This document shows, in pieces, positions 9,241-18,386 of a DNA stretch of 64,000 nucleotides. The number at the start of each line of letters is the position of its first letter. The first letter of the stretch is position 1. Source of the stretch: Geobacter sp. Its GTDB lineage: Bacteria > Desulfobacterota > Desulfuromonadia > Geobacterales > Pseudopelobacteraceae. The translations under genes were made by a program, and so were the position numbers. The DNA lies in the NCBI GenBank assembly GCA_009684515.1, contig WKKS01000001.1, positions 1 to 64,000 of the forward strand, given 5' to 3'. The notes under the pieces were generated by a model. That model worked only from the letters and a program-made list of their open reading frames with translations, was not told where the DNA came from and did not search any database.

Positions 9241-10523
9241 ACGGCACCGCTCTTTCGGCGAAGCGCAGCACGGAAGCCCAAGTTCATAGGACCAAAGACC
9301 TGTACCGAACGGTGCATCTTGAAGAGACGGCGATACATTGAGGAAAATGAATAGAAGGATTTATTCAGCCAATCGTACCCCTGCTGCAACTCCTCTATGC
9401 TCATGCCGATCGGTTTGAAGTTGACATGCTCCATATCGTAGTCGCGCCAGTCATTTGAAATGATCCTTCCTTCCGTTTCAAGGCGACTGCGGACAGCCGT
9501 ACCGGGATAGGGTGTCAAAAGCGGAAATATGGCTGCTTCAATACGCGCTTCCTCGCAGAAGCGGAGTAACTGTTCAAATATGGCCGGGGTATCACCGTCA
9601 TAACCAAGAACAAATGATCCGAGGATGCCGATGCCGTTATCGCGAAAAGCCTTGGCATCTTCCAGATACGAGTTGGATCGGTTGGTAACTTTCCCCATGG
9701 CGACCAGCGAATCCTGATTGAGCGATTCAAAACCAACAAACATCCCGACGCAGCCTGCTTCACCGGCCGCCTTCATCAGTTCTCGGTCTCCGGCAAAATC
9801 GATCGGGGAGTGGGAAAGCCACTTAAAATCCATTCCCTTCATACCGGCAAACAGTTCCAGCGCATATTTGCGGTCGGCAACCAGATTGTCATCTACGAAA
9901 AAAACGAAGGAGTTGGATTTGCGAAGTTGGACCAACTCCTGGAGTATGCTATCGATTGGTCTCTTGCGGTATTTACGGCCATAGAATGCCGTAACCGAAC
10001 AGAATTCACAATCGAATGGGCAACCCCGGGTGGTTTGAATCGTGTTTGTCAGCAGGTAACGTTTGCCTTTGTAAATCTCGCGGCGGGCGACAGGAATTAA
10101 ATTCATATCCATTTGGGATACTGATTGATACTTGAGCTGCACCCTTCCTTGCTGATAATCAGAAAGCAGCTCTGGCCAGACGACCTCCCCCTCCCCCACA
10201 ACTACGGCATCGACATGAGCCAATGCTTCATCCGGCATGTTGCTGGCGTGGAAACCGCCCATCACGACAGTTTTGCCACGGCGGCGGAATTCGTCGGCAA
10301 TCTGGTAGGCGCGCGGTGCCTGGGGGGTCATGGCGGTCAAGGCTATTATGTCGGCATCACTGCCATAGTCGATCTTTTCAAAATTATCATCCAGCAACGC
10401 CACGTCCCACTCAAGCGGAGTAACTGCAGCAATGGAAGCCAGGGATAAAGTGGGGAATTTAAATGCCAACTCGCCCCACAGACGTCCCTTTTCCCAACCG
10501 GGAGAGATGAACAGAACTTTCAC
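9237..10523 (-). CDS. Cobalamin-binding radical SAM enzyme, copy C (DUF4070 type)
   Basis: 428 residues, arranged like copy B. The B12 domain has VVMGGFHASNMPDE and VVVGEGEVVWPEL. The iron-sulfur motif is Cys168-x3-Cys172-x2-Cys175 (RGCPFDCEFC). The C-terminal region has GSFVLGYDGD, LLTPYPGT and EGRIISNDW. The near-identical phrasing of blocks in B and C (ITAMT/LTAMT, LTPYPGT, EGR...DW) shows a tandem duplication followed by divergence. The stop overlaps copy B and the start overlaps the ACP gene's stop, both by 4 nt. Two copies suggest two successive modifications or two positions on the same chain. Confidence 0.82.
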   Translation of the reverse strand: MKVLFISPGWEKGRLWGELAFKFPTLSLASIAAVTPLEWDVALLDDNFEKIDYGSDADIIALTAMTPQAPRAYQIADEFRRRGKTVVMGGFHASNMPDEALAHVDAVVVGEGEVVWPELLSDYQQGRVQLKYQSVSQMDMNLIPVARREIYKGKRYLLTNTIQTTRGCPFDCEFCSVTAFYGRKYRKRPIDSILQELVQLRKSNSFVFFVDDNLVADRKYALELFAGMKGMDFKWLSHSPIDFAGDRELMKAAGEAGCVGMFVGFESLNQDSLVAMGKVTNRSNSYLEDAKAFRDNGIGILGSFVLGYDGDTPAIFEQLLRFCEEARIEAAIFPLLTPYPGTAVRSRLETEGRIISNDWRDYDMEHVNFKPIGMSIEELQQGYDWLNKSFYSFSSMYRRLFKMHRSVQVFGPMNLGFRAALRRKSGAV

Positions 10524-10777
10524 TTTTTATTTTCCGAAATATAATCCGCCATGCTGCGAACCGAAGCAAACACTTTGGAACCTGTTGCGGCGTCAGGCAC
10601 CACTACGCCAAATTCCTTCTCCATCGCGACTACAAGTTGCAGCGCATCGATTGAATCCAGGCCAAGACCTTCGCCAAACAGCGGAGCATCGGTTTCTATT
10701 TCATCAGATGACATCCCTTCAATTCGAAGGCTGTCTATAATCATTTGTTTAACTTTTGCAATCAATTCATCGGACAT
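10520..10777 (-). CDS. Acyl carrier protein
   Basis: This 85-residue acidic helical protein contains the phosphopantetheine site GLDSIDALQL with Ser42 as the attachment residue. It would hold the growing chain as a thioester for the KS pair, reductase and dehydratase of this operon. The start ATG has an AGGTTCCGC-type weak ribosome site. Its stop overlaps radical SAM copy C by 4 nt. It is distinct in sequence from housekeeping AcpP (which has DSLDTVEL), as expected for a pathway-dedicated carrier. Confidence 0.92.
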   Translation of the reverse strand: MSDELIAKVKQMIIDSLRIEGMSSDEIETDAPLFGEGLGLDSIDALQLVVAMEKEFGVVVPDAATGSKVFASVRSMADYISENKK

Positions 10778-10824
10778 GCGGAACCTCTCAATATGGTATT
10801 TTATAACTTTTTGAACTCATGCAT

Positions 10825-11709
10825 TTACGTTTTTTCAACTTTCCAGAAATCAAAAAAATTGTACCACTGATCCGGATACTGCTTGATGTATCGCTCAAAG
10901 ACAGCTGCCAATTTTTCCATGCCGCTTCGGATTGCCTGGGCATGCTGCCCGTGGCCGCCGCTGAAATAAATCGGCTCATCCATCAGTGTGGCATACCGGT
11001 CACCTTCAAGCGGCACGAACACCGGTATGACCGGGGCGCCGCTGGCCAACGCAAGATAGGCGGCTCCGGTTGGGAACCGGGTGCTTTTGCCGAAGAAGTT
11101 GATCATAAGAGTGTTTGAAGAGCCGTCACGCTCACCGAGCAGACACAATATCTCGTTACGCCGCAAAGCGTTGATTGCCTCAATGATCGCCAGAGGCGAG
11201 GTATCATCACGATCTACGTAAATTATTCCGATTCCGCGTTCACCACGTACCTTTTCACGCAGTTCATTAACTTTTTCGTCCGGCTCCCGAAAAGTCAATA
11301 CGTTAAGTCGGTAACCAAGATCGGCCAGCCCCAGGCCACCCAGTTCCCAGTTGCCAAAATGCGGAGAAACAAGAATTGCACCGTTACCCGCCGCCAACGC
11401 ATCGTCAAGTGGCTTCTGGGAACTGCGACGGCCGATCAGCGCTTGAAGTTTAGCCCCATGCAGCCTCAGCATCAGCATCACATCGGTCCAATTACGGCAA
11501 TACTTGTACAGTGCCGAGATCATGAGCGCTTCAACATTGTTACGACCGGTGACGACCCTCAGGTTCGCCCTCAAACCACGTCGCTGATTAACCGCCAGCA
11601 GGTAGGAAATCAACCCTACAATAAAAGCTACAGGAGGGACAACCCGGCGTGGCACCAGTAACATAAAAAGATTTAGAAAGAACATGCTGATACCGTTGTA
11701 GACCGTCAT
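10825..11709 (-). CDS. LpxL/HtrB-like lipid acyltransferase
   Basis: I start the gene at ATG 11709 (MTVYNGISMFF) because the longer frame to 11796 lies inside the upstream radical SAM gene. The 294-residue protein has an N-terminal membrane segment (about 8-40) and the acyltransferase box HFGNWE with His117 and Glu122 (HX4E), plus RDGSSNTLMINFFGKSTRFPTGAA-like text typical of the LpxL/LpxM family. These enzymes move an acyl chain from ACP to a lipid acceptor at the inner membrane. In this operon it would transfer the finished chain from the dedicated ACP to a glycolipid or other acceptor. Aryl-polyene loci carry a similar gene. Confidence 0.82.
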   Translation of the reverse strand: MTVYNGISMFFLNLFMLLVPRRVVPPVAFIVGLISYLLAVNQRRGLRANLRVVTGRNNVEALMISALYKYCRNWTDVMLMLRLHGAKLQALIGRRSSQKPLDDALAAGNGAILVSPHFGNWELGGLGLADLGYRLNVLTFREPDEKVNELREKVRGERGIGIIYVDRDDTSPLAIIEAINALRRNEILCLLGERDGSSNTLMINFFGKSTRFPTGAAYLALASGAPVIPVFVPLEGDRYATLMDEPIYFSGGHGQHAQAIRSGMEKLAAVFERYIKQYPDQWYNFFDFWKVEKT

Positions 11710-11719
11710 AAATGTTGTT

Positions 11720-13108
11720 TTATCCCTTGGATGACGTATTCCTGGACTTTTTCTTTCTGACAGCATGATCCTTGAAATCTTCGTCCCACACTTCATCGGC
11801 TATGGCTGCATAATCCTTTGAATAAGCATCCATCCGCTCAGCCAGCTCGGTAAAGATTTCATCGGCGCCTTCATGCGTTGGATATGCGCCCTCCGATGTA
11901 AATAATTCTCGGCCGACTTCAGGGTGGTCAATCAGCATGCAGGGCCGCAGCAGGTTATCATGTTCACCCTGCTTCTGTCTGATCTTCTGAAACAGTGGCG
12001 AAGCCAGTGCTTCGCGTATGGTCGTACGGCGAATATTGTCAACGGCATAATGACAGAATACACAAGGCTCTATGTCGCCATTGGCATTGATGTGAAAATA
12101 TTTGCGACCGCCTGCCAGACAACCGGATACCATAGGGCCGTCATTCCAGAAATCAATGAAAAGCATCGGCTTTACATCCCTGAAAGCGGCGACACTACGA
12201 CGCAGACCATCGCGCTGTTCGGGCGTCGGCATCAGTTCGACATCCGGCTTACGGCCGACCGGAACATACGAGAACAGCCAAAGGGCAAAAACACCTTTTC
12301 CCAGGAGCATGTCGATATATTCAGGACTGGTTATGATGTCCGAATTTGTGCGGGAATGGGTAAATGAACCGCAAAAGGAAAGGCCATTTTCCCGAAGAAG
12401 ATCCATGGCATGCATGACCTTTTTGAAATGGCCGGCACCCCGGCGACCATCGGTCTCCTGTTCGTATCCCTCAAGTGAAAAGGACGGCATAACATTACCG
12501 ACTTCAATAAGTTTTTCCACCATCTTCTCATCAATCAAACCGCCATGGGTGAATACCAGAAAAGCCATATCACTGTGCTTTTTGAATATTTCGAAGATAC
12601 CCTTCATGTAGAACGGCTCACCACCAGAGATCACTGCGAAGTAGACACCCATCTCTTTCATCTGGATCAGGATCGAATCCAATTCATCCAGAGACAACTC
12701 AAGAGACTTGCCATAATCCCCGGCATAGCAGCCGTAACAGTTCAGATCGCATTTCATTGTCGGGCTTATGACAACGGTGGATGGGGGGTAAAATCCATTC
12801 TGATCAGCCCACTCTTTACGCTTGTTGGTACCGTTCAGAAGATGATTTATTGCAAGATTACTGATCCACTTGTCGCGCTGGTTGGGGTGAAGATCACGTA
12901 AGATCCTTCTGGGGAACTCAATACTGGGATGCTTCTCCCGAATAAGACCGCGAACCCAACGAATCCGCTCCTTATAATAGTCTTTCTTAGGAAGCAGTTC
13001 CATCAAGTGAGTCATTTTGACAAGTGTCTCATCGGATGAGTTGGTTGCCATTGACAAAAGATAAGTCAGAACCTTCTCTTTTGTGTAATTCTTAAGCGTT
13101 TGGATCAT
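11720..13108 (-). CDS. Radical SAM protein with SPASM-like C-terminal cysteines
   Basis: 462 residues. An N-terminal helical region of about 110 residues precedes the radical SAM motif Cys120-x3-Cys124-x2-Cys127 (KCDLNCYGCY). GGEP follows as the SAM-binding turn. Towards the C terminus there are further cysteines (SGCLAGG, CVFCHY, RPCMLIDHP) that look like auxiliary-cluster ligands of a SPASM/twitch type. There is no cobalamin domain, so its chemistry differs from copies A-C. Similar proteins occur beside lipid- and hopanoid-type clusters (for example HpnH-like), but I do not recognise the exact family. It is 11 nt from the acyltransferase and 10 nt from the glycosyltransferase. Confidence 0.75.
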   Translation of the reverse strand: MIQTLKNYTKEKVLTYLLSMATNSSDETLVKMTHLMELLPKKDYYKERIRWVRGLIREKHPSIEFPRRILRDLHPNQRDKWISNLAINHLLNGTNKRKEWADQNGFYPPSTVVISPTMKCDLNCYGCYAGDYGKSLELSLDELDSILIQMKEMGVYFAVISGGEPFYMKGIFEIFKKHSDMAFLVFTHGGLIDEKMVEKLIEVGNVMPSFSLEGYEQETDGRRGAGHFKKVMHAMDLLRENGLSFCGSFTHSRTNSDIITSPEYIDMLLGKGVFALWLFSYVPVGRKPDVELMPTPEQRDGLRRSVAAFRDVKPMLFIDFWNDGPMVSGCLAGGRKYFHINANGDIEPCVFCHYAVDNIRRTTIREALASPLFQKIRQKQGEHDNLLRPCMLIDHPEVGRELFTSEGAYPTHEGADEIFTELAERMDAYSKDYAAIADEVWDEDFKDHAVRKKKSRNTSSKG

Positions 13109-13118
13109 TTTTTCTCCA

Positions 13119-13781
13119 TCACATATAGCGTAAAAAGGTCATGCAGATATTCCAGGTATCTCGCACAGGTCTGTAGTGACTGGTTGAGCGGCCATCTGCA
13201 ACTCGAGCTGCCACCGGTAGCGAGCCTATTGTAAACCCGGCTTTCCAGGCTTTCATCAAGATTTCCATCTCCAGGTCATAGCCAACTTTGGAAAGCTTGA
13301 ATGCAGAGAGCATCTCTGTCGAATAATAACGAAAACCGGACTGGCTGTCACTTATTTCAAATCCGGTTCGTTTACGCATGCACCAAACACCGAAACGGTT
13401 CCAGAACTTGCGTAAGCCAGCCATTTCATTGAACTGAGTGTACCTGGAAGCTATCAAGACTCCAAAACCTCGGTCAACGGCGGCTGCGGCCAGAAGCGCT
13501 ATCGACAAAGGATCGTGCTGGCCGTCCGCATCCAGCGTGACTATCCCCGAATACCCGTTTTCCAGAGACCAGGAAAAACCGGTCATCAGTGCGGCCCCCT
13601 TGCCAAGATTGACGGAATGAGTCAAAAGTGTCACAGCATAACGACCCGCCACCAATGATGTTTCATCCGTTGATCCGTCATCAACCACTACAACCTTAAA
13701 CTCTTGTCCACAGACTTCTTCAAGCACATTTCCAAGAGTAAGTGCGGCATTATAGGCCGGTATTAGTACGCAGACGGCCAA
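13119..13781 (-). CDS. Family 2 glycosyltransferase
   Basis: The 220-residue protein has the GT2 features LIPAYNAALTLGNV at residues 6-19, VVVDDGSTDE (nucleotide-sugar binding) and TLDADGQHDP (DxD metal site). The layout is that of dolichyl/undecaprenyl-phosphate sugar transferases without membrane helices. A GT2 protein is a regular member of aryl-polyene-like operons. It overlaps the deacetylase gene by 19 nt. The sugar and acceptor are unknown; glycosylation of the lipid head is the likely role. Confidence 0.85.
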   Translation of the reverse strand: MAVCVLIPAYNAALTLGNVLEEVCGQEFKVVVVDDGSTDETSLVAGRYAVTLLTHSVNLGKGAALMTGFSWSLENGYSGIVTLDADGQHDPLSIALLAAAAVDRGFGVLIASRYTQFNEMAGLRKFWNRFGVWCMRKRTGFEISDSQSGFRYYSTEMLSAFKLSKVGYDLEMEILMKAWKAGFTIGSLPVAARVADGRSTSHYRPVRDTWNICMTFLRYM

Positions 13782-14590
13782 GATTTTACCATTTCCAGCA
13801 GTGGTATGCTGGTCCCACTCATCGCAAGTCTTCTGATAACCGGCATGGCACTGCTCCGCGTGCCATATGCCGCAAAACTCTTTATAAGAGACAGTTTCAG
13901 CCTGGGTCCGTCCACATCCACGTCTCTAGGATGAAGAAAACAGACCGCCGGGTTTCCGCTGGAATGGGCGTTACGAACTCCCTCAAGAATAGTCTTCACA
14001 GGTAATAGCCGCAAGCCCCATCCGCCGCCGCTCGGAAGATTACCAAATCGGGTCGGCGTAACCAGAGGCGGAATCTCCCACAGGTTTCCTGCAGTTGTTA
14101 ATATTTGATATGGTGACATAGGCCCTTTGGCATTTCCAATAAAAGGTAACGGCGTGCAGCTTGAATCATACAGATAGCCTTCACCTGCAAGAATTTCAAA
14201 CGCCCATGGTGTAAACTTTCCAAGTGACCACTGTGGCGCCCTAAAACCAACCGGCGCCCTGCCGGTCTGTCCAGCGATCAGATCACCAGTACGGATTACT
14301 TCCTCTTTGAAAACTTCGGGTGTCATTTCGTATACCAATTGATGCGAATATCCATGAGAAGCGACTTCATGACCACGGGCTGCGATCCTTGATGCAAGCT
14401 TAGGAATTGCCTCTGCAACAACACCAAGCATGAAAAAGGTTCCGCGTATATCGAGTTCGTCAAAAAGATCAAGCAGATGCATTGTGTTGTCAAAAACACG
14501 CCACTGATCTAACGATATTGCGGGCAGTTCACTAACGCCGCAAACATGAAACCAGTCTTCCACATCCACTGTAAAACAAGTAATAGACAC
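13763..14590 (-). CDS. NodB-type polysaccharide deacetylase (first gene of lipid operon)
   Basis: 275 residues with the NodB fold. The N terminus FTVDVEDWFHV holds Asp9 and Asp12, and the zinc motif HGYSH holds His79 and His83. Later, FRAPQWS and YDSS match the usual NodB motifs 3 and 4. The opening VDVEDWF is characteristic of the subgroup found in exopolysaccharide/XrtA-type loci. It removes N- or O-acetyl groups from a sugar; with the overlapping GT2 gene this suggests addition and trimming of an N-acetylated sugar on the lipid. It is the promoter-proximal gene of the operon. Confidence 0.85.
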   Translation of the reverse strand: MSITCFTVDVEDWFHVCGVSELPAISLDQWRVFDNTMHLLDLFDELDIRGTFFMLGVVAEAIPKLASRIAARGHEVASHGYSHQLVYEMTPEVFKEEVIRTGDLIAGQTGRAPVGFRAPQWSLGKFTPWAFEILAGEGYLYDSSCTPLPFIGNAKGPMSPYQILTTAGNLWEIPPLVTPTRFGNLPSGGGWGLRLLPVKTILEGVRNAHSSGNPAVCFLHPRDVDVDGPRLKLSLIKSFAAYGTRSSAMPVIRRLAMSGTSIPLLEMVKSWPSAY

Positions 14591-14623
14591 GCAAACCTAT
14601 CTGAACATTAAGTTAATTGAGGC

Positions 14624-14652
14624 ATGTTATACCATTGCCAATAGAGCGTCAA
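14624..14652 (-). promoter_or_regulatory. Candidate sigma-70 promoter of the 14-kb lipid operon
   Basis: The minus strand has TTGACG (14647-14652), 17 nt, then TAACAT (14624-14629); an overlapping alternative -10 is TATAAC at 14626-14631. It is 34 nt upstream of the first start codon and is the only good promoter-like pair seen before the run of overlapping genes. Confidence 0.45.
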
Positions 14653-14721
14653 GTAAAGCAAGAAACGAAATCCATTAAACAGCAACTCGGGCAAATCAGA
14701 AACCAATTGTTTTGATTAGCT

Positions 14722-15630
14722 TTACACTGCATCGACATTGTAAGCCCCAAATCCGAAAGAGGCACCCTTACCGGCATTAAAATAACTGCCAAGAGTTAAC
14801 AAGGGCAACATTCCCGGAGCCAGATTACTGAATTCAGAAATACCAAGCAGACCGGCATGACTTGAGCGTTGCGACCAATATGGTTGAGAATAGCAAATAC
14901 CGTCTTTATGACAGCGAACCACACCGACAGCAGCTGATAATTCAGCAAAGTCAATATCAAGCTCGCCATCTCCGTAGTAGGCAAAAAGAGAAGAGCAACG
15001 CCGCATTTGAGAACGCAGAAATATGCCGAACTCAAAATCATGCAATAGGGATCCTGTGCTGGGCACTTTTAACGGAGATTCAAGGATCAACCGGGCTTCG
15101 TTGGTATCCAGACTGTTTTTCATAATTTCCAGACTTGATAATACAACCAGATTCAGATCTCCCTGCCGAGACCAATTTATTTCATGCCGAACCGACTGAT
15201 AGTCGAGACAATGTATGCAGTTTATAAGTGGGGCGTTTCCAGAACATTGCCCCGAACACGAATCTAGCAATAGCTCTACTGCAGAAACAAATACAGGCAG
15301 ATGGTTAATAGCTTTTCCAATAACAACAAGACTTACTTCCATGAGTGATTTATTTTCTGGCACAGAACTTATTTTAAAGGCGAAAGGCAGCGGCGGTTTT
15401 TGATGACGCCTTACTATATCAGGGTTGGTTGACAATTCCTGGGCAAACACTATTTGGAAGGGACAGAGTGGCCGTTCACTACAGCTATTACAATCAATCA
15501 TTTTACAATAGCAGCACAACTCCTTGAACAATTTATCGAATCTACGAAAACCGGCAGCAATAGCAGCAGCAAATTCTTTCTTGCCAGTAACCTCAACTTC
15601 AAATATCAGTCTCACAAGATTCAAATCCAC
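14722..15630 (-). CDS. Orphan Cas6-like RAMP endoribonuclease
   Basis: I start at GTG 15630, which has GGAG 5 nt upstream; the longer frame from 15663 would begin inside the frd terminator. The 302-residue protein shows the Cas6 PF10040 pattern. It has an N-terminal LVRLIFEVEV strand and a cysteine cluster (CCYCKMIDCNSCSERPLCPFQIVF-like, here split) followed by PPLPFAFKI. The C-terminal glycine-rich RAMP loop LTLGSYFNAGKGASFGFGAY is preceded by a strand with GLLGISEF. Cas6 cuts CRISPR repeats in pre-crRNA. No CRISPR array and no other cas gene is visible in the window, and the N-terminal GNxLRGAFG-like glycine stretch is missing. It may serve a distant array in trans or have another RNA target. 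Confidence 0.75.
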   Translation of the reverse strand: MDLNLVRLIFEVEVTGKKEFAAAIAAGFRRFDKLFKELCCYCKMIDCNSCSERPLCPFQIVFAQELSTNPDIVRRHQKPPLPFAFKISSVPENKSLMEVSLVVIGKAINHLPVFVSAVELLLDSCSGQCSGNAPLINCIHCLDYQSVRHEINWSRQGDLNLVVLSSLEIMKNSLDTNEARLILESPLKVPSTGSLLHDFEFGIFLRSQMRRCSSLFAYYGDGELDIDFAELSAAVGVVRCHKDGICYSQPYWSQRSSHAGLLGISEFSNLAPGMLPLLTLGSYFNAGKGASFGFGAYNVDAV

Positions 15631-15642
15631 ATTAACTCCAGG

Positions 15643-15677
15643 AAAAAAGAGAGGGACAACCAATCGGTTGTCCCTCT
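15643..15677 (-). terminator. Rho-independent terminator after frdB
   Basis: A perfect 12-bp stem (AGAGGGACAACC at 15650-15661 with its complement at 15666-15677) and a 4-nt loop are followed on the minus strand by six T (15643-15648). It closes the frdCAB operon and separates it from the Cas6-like gene. Confidence 0.92.
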
Positions 15678-15704
15678 TATAACATAAATATGAATAATAT
15701 TAAA

Positions 15705-16463
15705 TCAGCTGAACTGTGCCTTCAGGAATTCTCTGTTCATTCGGGCAATGAACTTTACGTTAATGCCTTTAGGACAGGCAGTCTGACATTCGTAATGGTT
15801 GGTACAGTTGCCAAAACCGCATTCAGTCATAGCATCAGTAAGAGCTTTAACACGCTCGGCTGCTTCAGCCTTGCCTTGCGGTATAACAGCAAACTGGGAC
15901 ACTTTAGCACCAGTGAAGAGCATGGCCGCCCCGTTAGGACAACCAGCGACACAGGCACCGCAACCGACACACTCGGCGGCATCCATCGCTTCGTCAGCAG
16001 CAGGCTTCGGAATCAGAATGGCGTTGCCGTCCGGCACCCCACCTGTGTGACAGGAAACATAAGCACCGGCCTGTACAATCGTATCAAGAGCTGTACGGTC
16101 ACAGACCAAATCCTTGATGATCGGAAAAGCACGTGCTCTCCAAGGCTCGATATAAATAGTGTCGCCATCCTTGAAGGTTCGCATGTGCAACTGACAAACA
16201 GTCGTGCGGTCACGACCGCCATGAGCCAGACCGTTGATGACCTGCGAGCACATACCGCAGATTCCTTCACGGCAATCATGGTCAAATACGATCGGCTCTT
16301 TACCGGAGTAGATCAGGTCCTCGTTGACGCAGTCCAGCATTTCCAGAAACGAATGATGTTCCGTTATGCCTTTTGCGGTATAGGTTTCAAATTTGCCGGG
16401 ATCGCTGGGCCCCTTTTGGCGCCACACGATCAGCGTAAGTGTCATGGTCTTGTGATCGCTCAT
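15705..16463 (-). CDS. frdB: Fumarate reductase/succinate dehydrogenase iron-sulfur subunit
   Basis: The 252-residue protein carries the [2Fe-2S] motif CREGICGMC and two further clusters in [11 protein letters not shown] and CGFGNC...CQTACPKGI. It moves electrons between the flavin subunit and the b-type cytochrome. It overlaps frdA by 1 nt and is the last gene of a C-A-B operon followed by a strong terminator. In Geobacter the single FrdCAB complex acts both as fumarate reductase and as succinate dehydrogenase of the TCA cycle (established for G. sulfurreducens). I use frd by that analogy. Confidence 0.96.
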   Translation of the reverse strand: MSDHKTMTLTLIVWRQKGPSDPGKFETYTAKGITEHHSFLEMLDCVNEDLIYSGKEPIVFDHDCREGICGMCSQVINGLAHGGRDRTTVCQLHMRTFKDGDTIYIEPWRARAFPIIKDLVCDRTALDTIVQAGAYVSCHTGGVPDGNAILIPKPAADEAMDAAECVGCGACVAGCPNGAAMLFTGAKVSQFAVIPQGKAEAAERVKALTDAMTECGFGNCTNHYECQTACPKGINVKFIARMNREFLKAQFS

Positions 16464-18376
16464 TATTTGTAACTCCTTACGGCGAGATGTACGTTATCAA
16501 ACTTGAGGGGTTCCTTATGCAGTTCCGGTTCCTTGCCAACGCCCTTGAATTCCCAGGCGCCAACATAACAGAAATTAGCATCATCACGTTCTGCCTCACC
16601 CTGATCCTGATACTCTTCACGGAAATGGCCGCCACATGATTCATTTCGGTGGTAGGCGTCACGACACATTAACTCGGCAAACTCGAAAAAGTCAGCGGTG
16701 CGGCCAGCATTTTCCAGTTGCTGATTGAATTCAGCACCGGTACCGGTAACCTTGACATTTTTCCAGAAATCTTCGCGAAGTGCCGGGATTTTTTTCAGGT
16801 TAATCTCCAGAGATTGTTTTGTGCGGGCCATACCACAGTTTTCCCACATCAAGCCACCCAGCTCACGCATGAACTCAAACACAGTCTTGTTGCCATTGAT
16901 GCTAAGCAGTTTTTCCTGCTCGGCTTTAACGTCAGCAGCGGAGTTTTTGAATTCGTCATGGTCAGCCTTGACTTCACCCGGCTTAACTGTGGCCAAATAT
17001 CCGCCAATTGTGTATGGGATAACAAAATAACCATCCGCAAGACCCTGCATCAGGGCCGACGCACCCAGACGGTTTGCACCGTGAACGGAGAAGTTGGCTT
17101 CCCCCAAAACAAACAGGCCAGGGATATTACTCATCAGGTTGTAGTCAACCCACAGACCGCCCATCGAGTAGTGCGGCGCAGGGTACATACGCATCGGACG
17201 CTTGTAGCCATCCTCGTCGGTAATTTTTTCGTACATTTCAAAAAGGTTGCCGTAACGTTCCTTGATCGTATCGGCTCCAACACGCTTGATGGAGGTGGAA
17301 AAGTCAAGATAAACACCACGACCGCCCGGACCGACACCGCGCCCATCGTCACACTGTTCTTTGGCAGCACGTGAAGCGATGTCGCGAGGTGCCAAGTTAC
17401 CGAATGACGGGTATTTACGTTCCAGATAATAATCACGGTCCTCTTCAGGAACTTCGTTAGGATGCTTGCCACAATCTTCCTTCTTCTTAGGAACCCAGCA
17501 GCGACCATCGTTACGAAGTGATTCGGACATCAACGTCAGCTTTGACTGGTAGTCACCAGCTTGAGGGATACAAGTCGGATGAATCTGTGTGTAGCAAGGG
17601 TTTGCGAAGTAAGCGCCTTTCTTATGGGCCTTCCATGCAGCAGTTACCGAGCAGCCCATGGCGTTAGTGGAAAGGTAGAAAACATTCACATAACCGCCAG
17701 TTGCCAGACAGACCGCATCGGCGGCATAACTTTCCATTTCGCCGGTAATCAGGTTTCGTACCGTAATACCGCGTGCAACGCCGTCAACAACGACCAGGTC
17801 AAGCATCTCACGACGGTTGTACATCTTAACAGTACCAAGCTTTATCTGACGGGAAAGTGCCGAGTAGGCACCAAGCAGAAGCTGCTGGCCTGTTTGACCA
17901 CGAGCGTAGAAAGTACGTGAAACCTGTGCGCCGCCGAAGGAGCGGTTGTCCAGGTAGCCGGCATAGTCACGGGCAAAAGGAACACCCTGAGCTACACATT
18001 GGTCAATGATGTTGTTTGAAACCTGGGCCAGACGCCAAACATCAGCTTCACGGGCCCGGAAGTCGCCGCCCTTGATAGTATCGTAAAACAGACGGTAGAT
18101 TGAGTCACCGTCATTGGGGTAGTTTTTGGCAGCGTTAATTCCACCCTGTGCAGCAATTGAGTGAGCACGGCGTGGTGAGTCCTGATAGCAGAATGCCTGT
18201 ACATTGTAGCCAAGTTCACCAAGCGATGCAGCGGCAGCGCCGCCGGCAAGTCCTGTTCCGACTACAATAACATTGTATTTGCGTTTGTTGGCAGGATTGA
18301 CCAGCTTCAGATCGAAGCGGTGCTTATCCCAGGTTTGTTGAATTGGTCCGGTTGGACATTTTCCGTCAAGTATCAC
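16463..18376 (-). CDS. frdA: Fumarate reductase/succinate dehydrogenase flavoprotein subunit
   Basis: 637 residues. It has the FAD-binding [17 protein letters not shown] near residue 37, [12 protein letters not shown] (the covalent FAD His region), and the substrate-site motif [11 protein letters not shown]. The length and the insert around [22 protein letters not shown] fit the epsilon/delta-proteobacterial type associated with a diheme cytochrome b. It catalyses interconversion of fumarate and succinate on the cytoplasmic side. The start lies 10 nt downstream of the frdC stop, so it is co-transcribed. Confidence 0.96.
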   Translation of the reverse strand: MILDGKCPTGPIQQTWDKHRFDLKLVNPANKRKYNVIVVGTGLAGGAAAASLGELGYNVQAFCYQDSPRRAHSIAAQGGINAAKNYPNDGDSIYRLFYDTIKGGDFRAREADVWRLAQVSNNIIDQCVAQGVPFARDYAGYLDNRSFGGAQVSRTFYARGQTGQQLLLGAYSALSRQIKLGTVKMYNRREMLDLVVVDGVARGITVRNLITGEMESYAADAVCLATGGYVNVFYLSTNAMGCSVTAAWKAHKKGAYFANPCYTQIHPTCIPQAGDYQSKLTLMSESLRNDGRCWVPKKKEDCGKHPNEVPEEDRDYYLERKYPSFGNLAPRDIASRAAKEQCDDGRGVGPGGRGVYLDFSTSIKRVGADTIKERYGNLFEMYEKITDEDGYKRPMRMYPAPHYSMGGLWVDYNLMSNIPGLFVLGEANFSVHGANRLGASALMQGLADGYFVIPYTIGGYLATVKPGEVKADHDEFKNSAADVKAEQEKLLSINGNKTVFEFMRELGGLMWENCGMARTKQSLEINLKKIPALREDFWKNVKVTGTGAEFNQQLENAGRTADFFEFAELMCRDAYHRNESCGGHFREEYQDQGEAERDDANFCYVGAWEFKGVGKEPELHKEPLKFDNVHLAVRSYK

Positions 18377-18386
18377 AATAACCCCC

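Noticed and set aside
7873..10523. Hopanoid C2-methylase (HpnP) for copies B and C
   Set aside because: Only the general DUF4070 layout is shared; there are no hopanoid or squalene genes nearby, and the context is an ACP-dependent acyl system.
14590..15700. CRISPR array near the Cas6-like gene
   Set aside because: No regularly spaced repeats are present on either side.
15690..16472. 260-residue plus-strand frame
   Set aside because: Antisense to the whole of frdB, whose iron-sulfur motifs are unmistakable.
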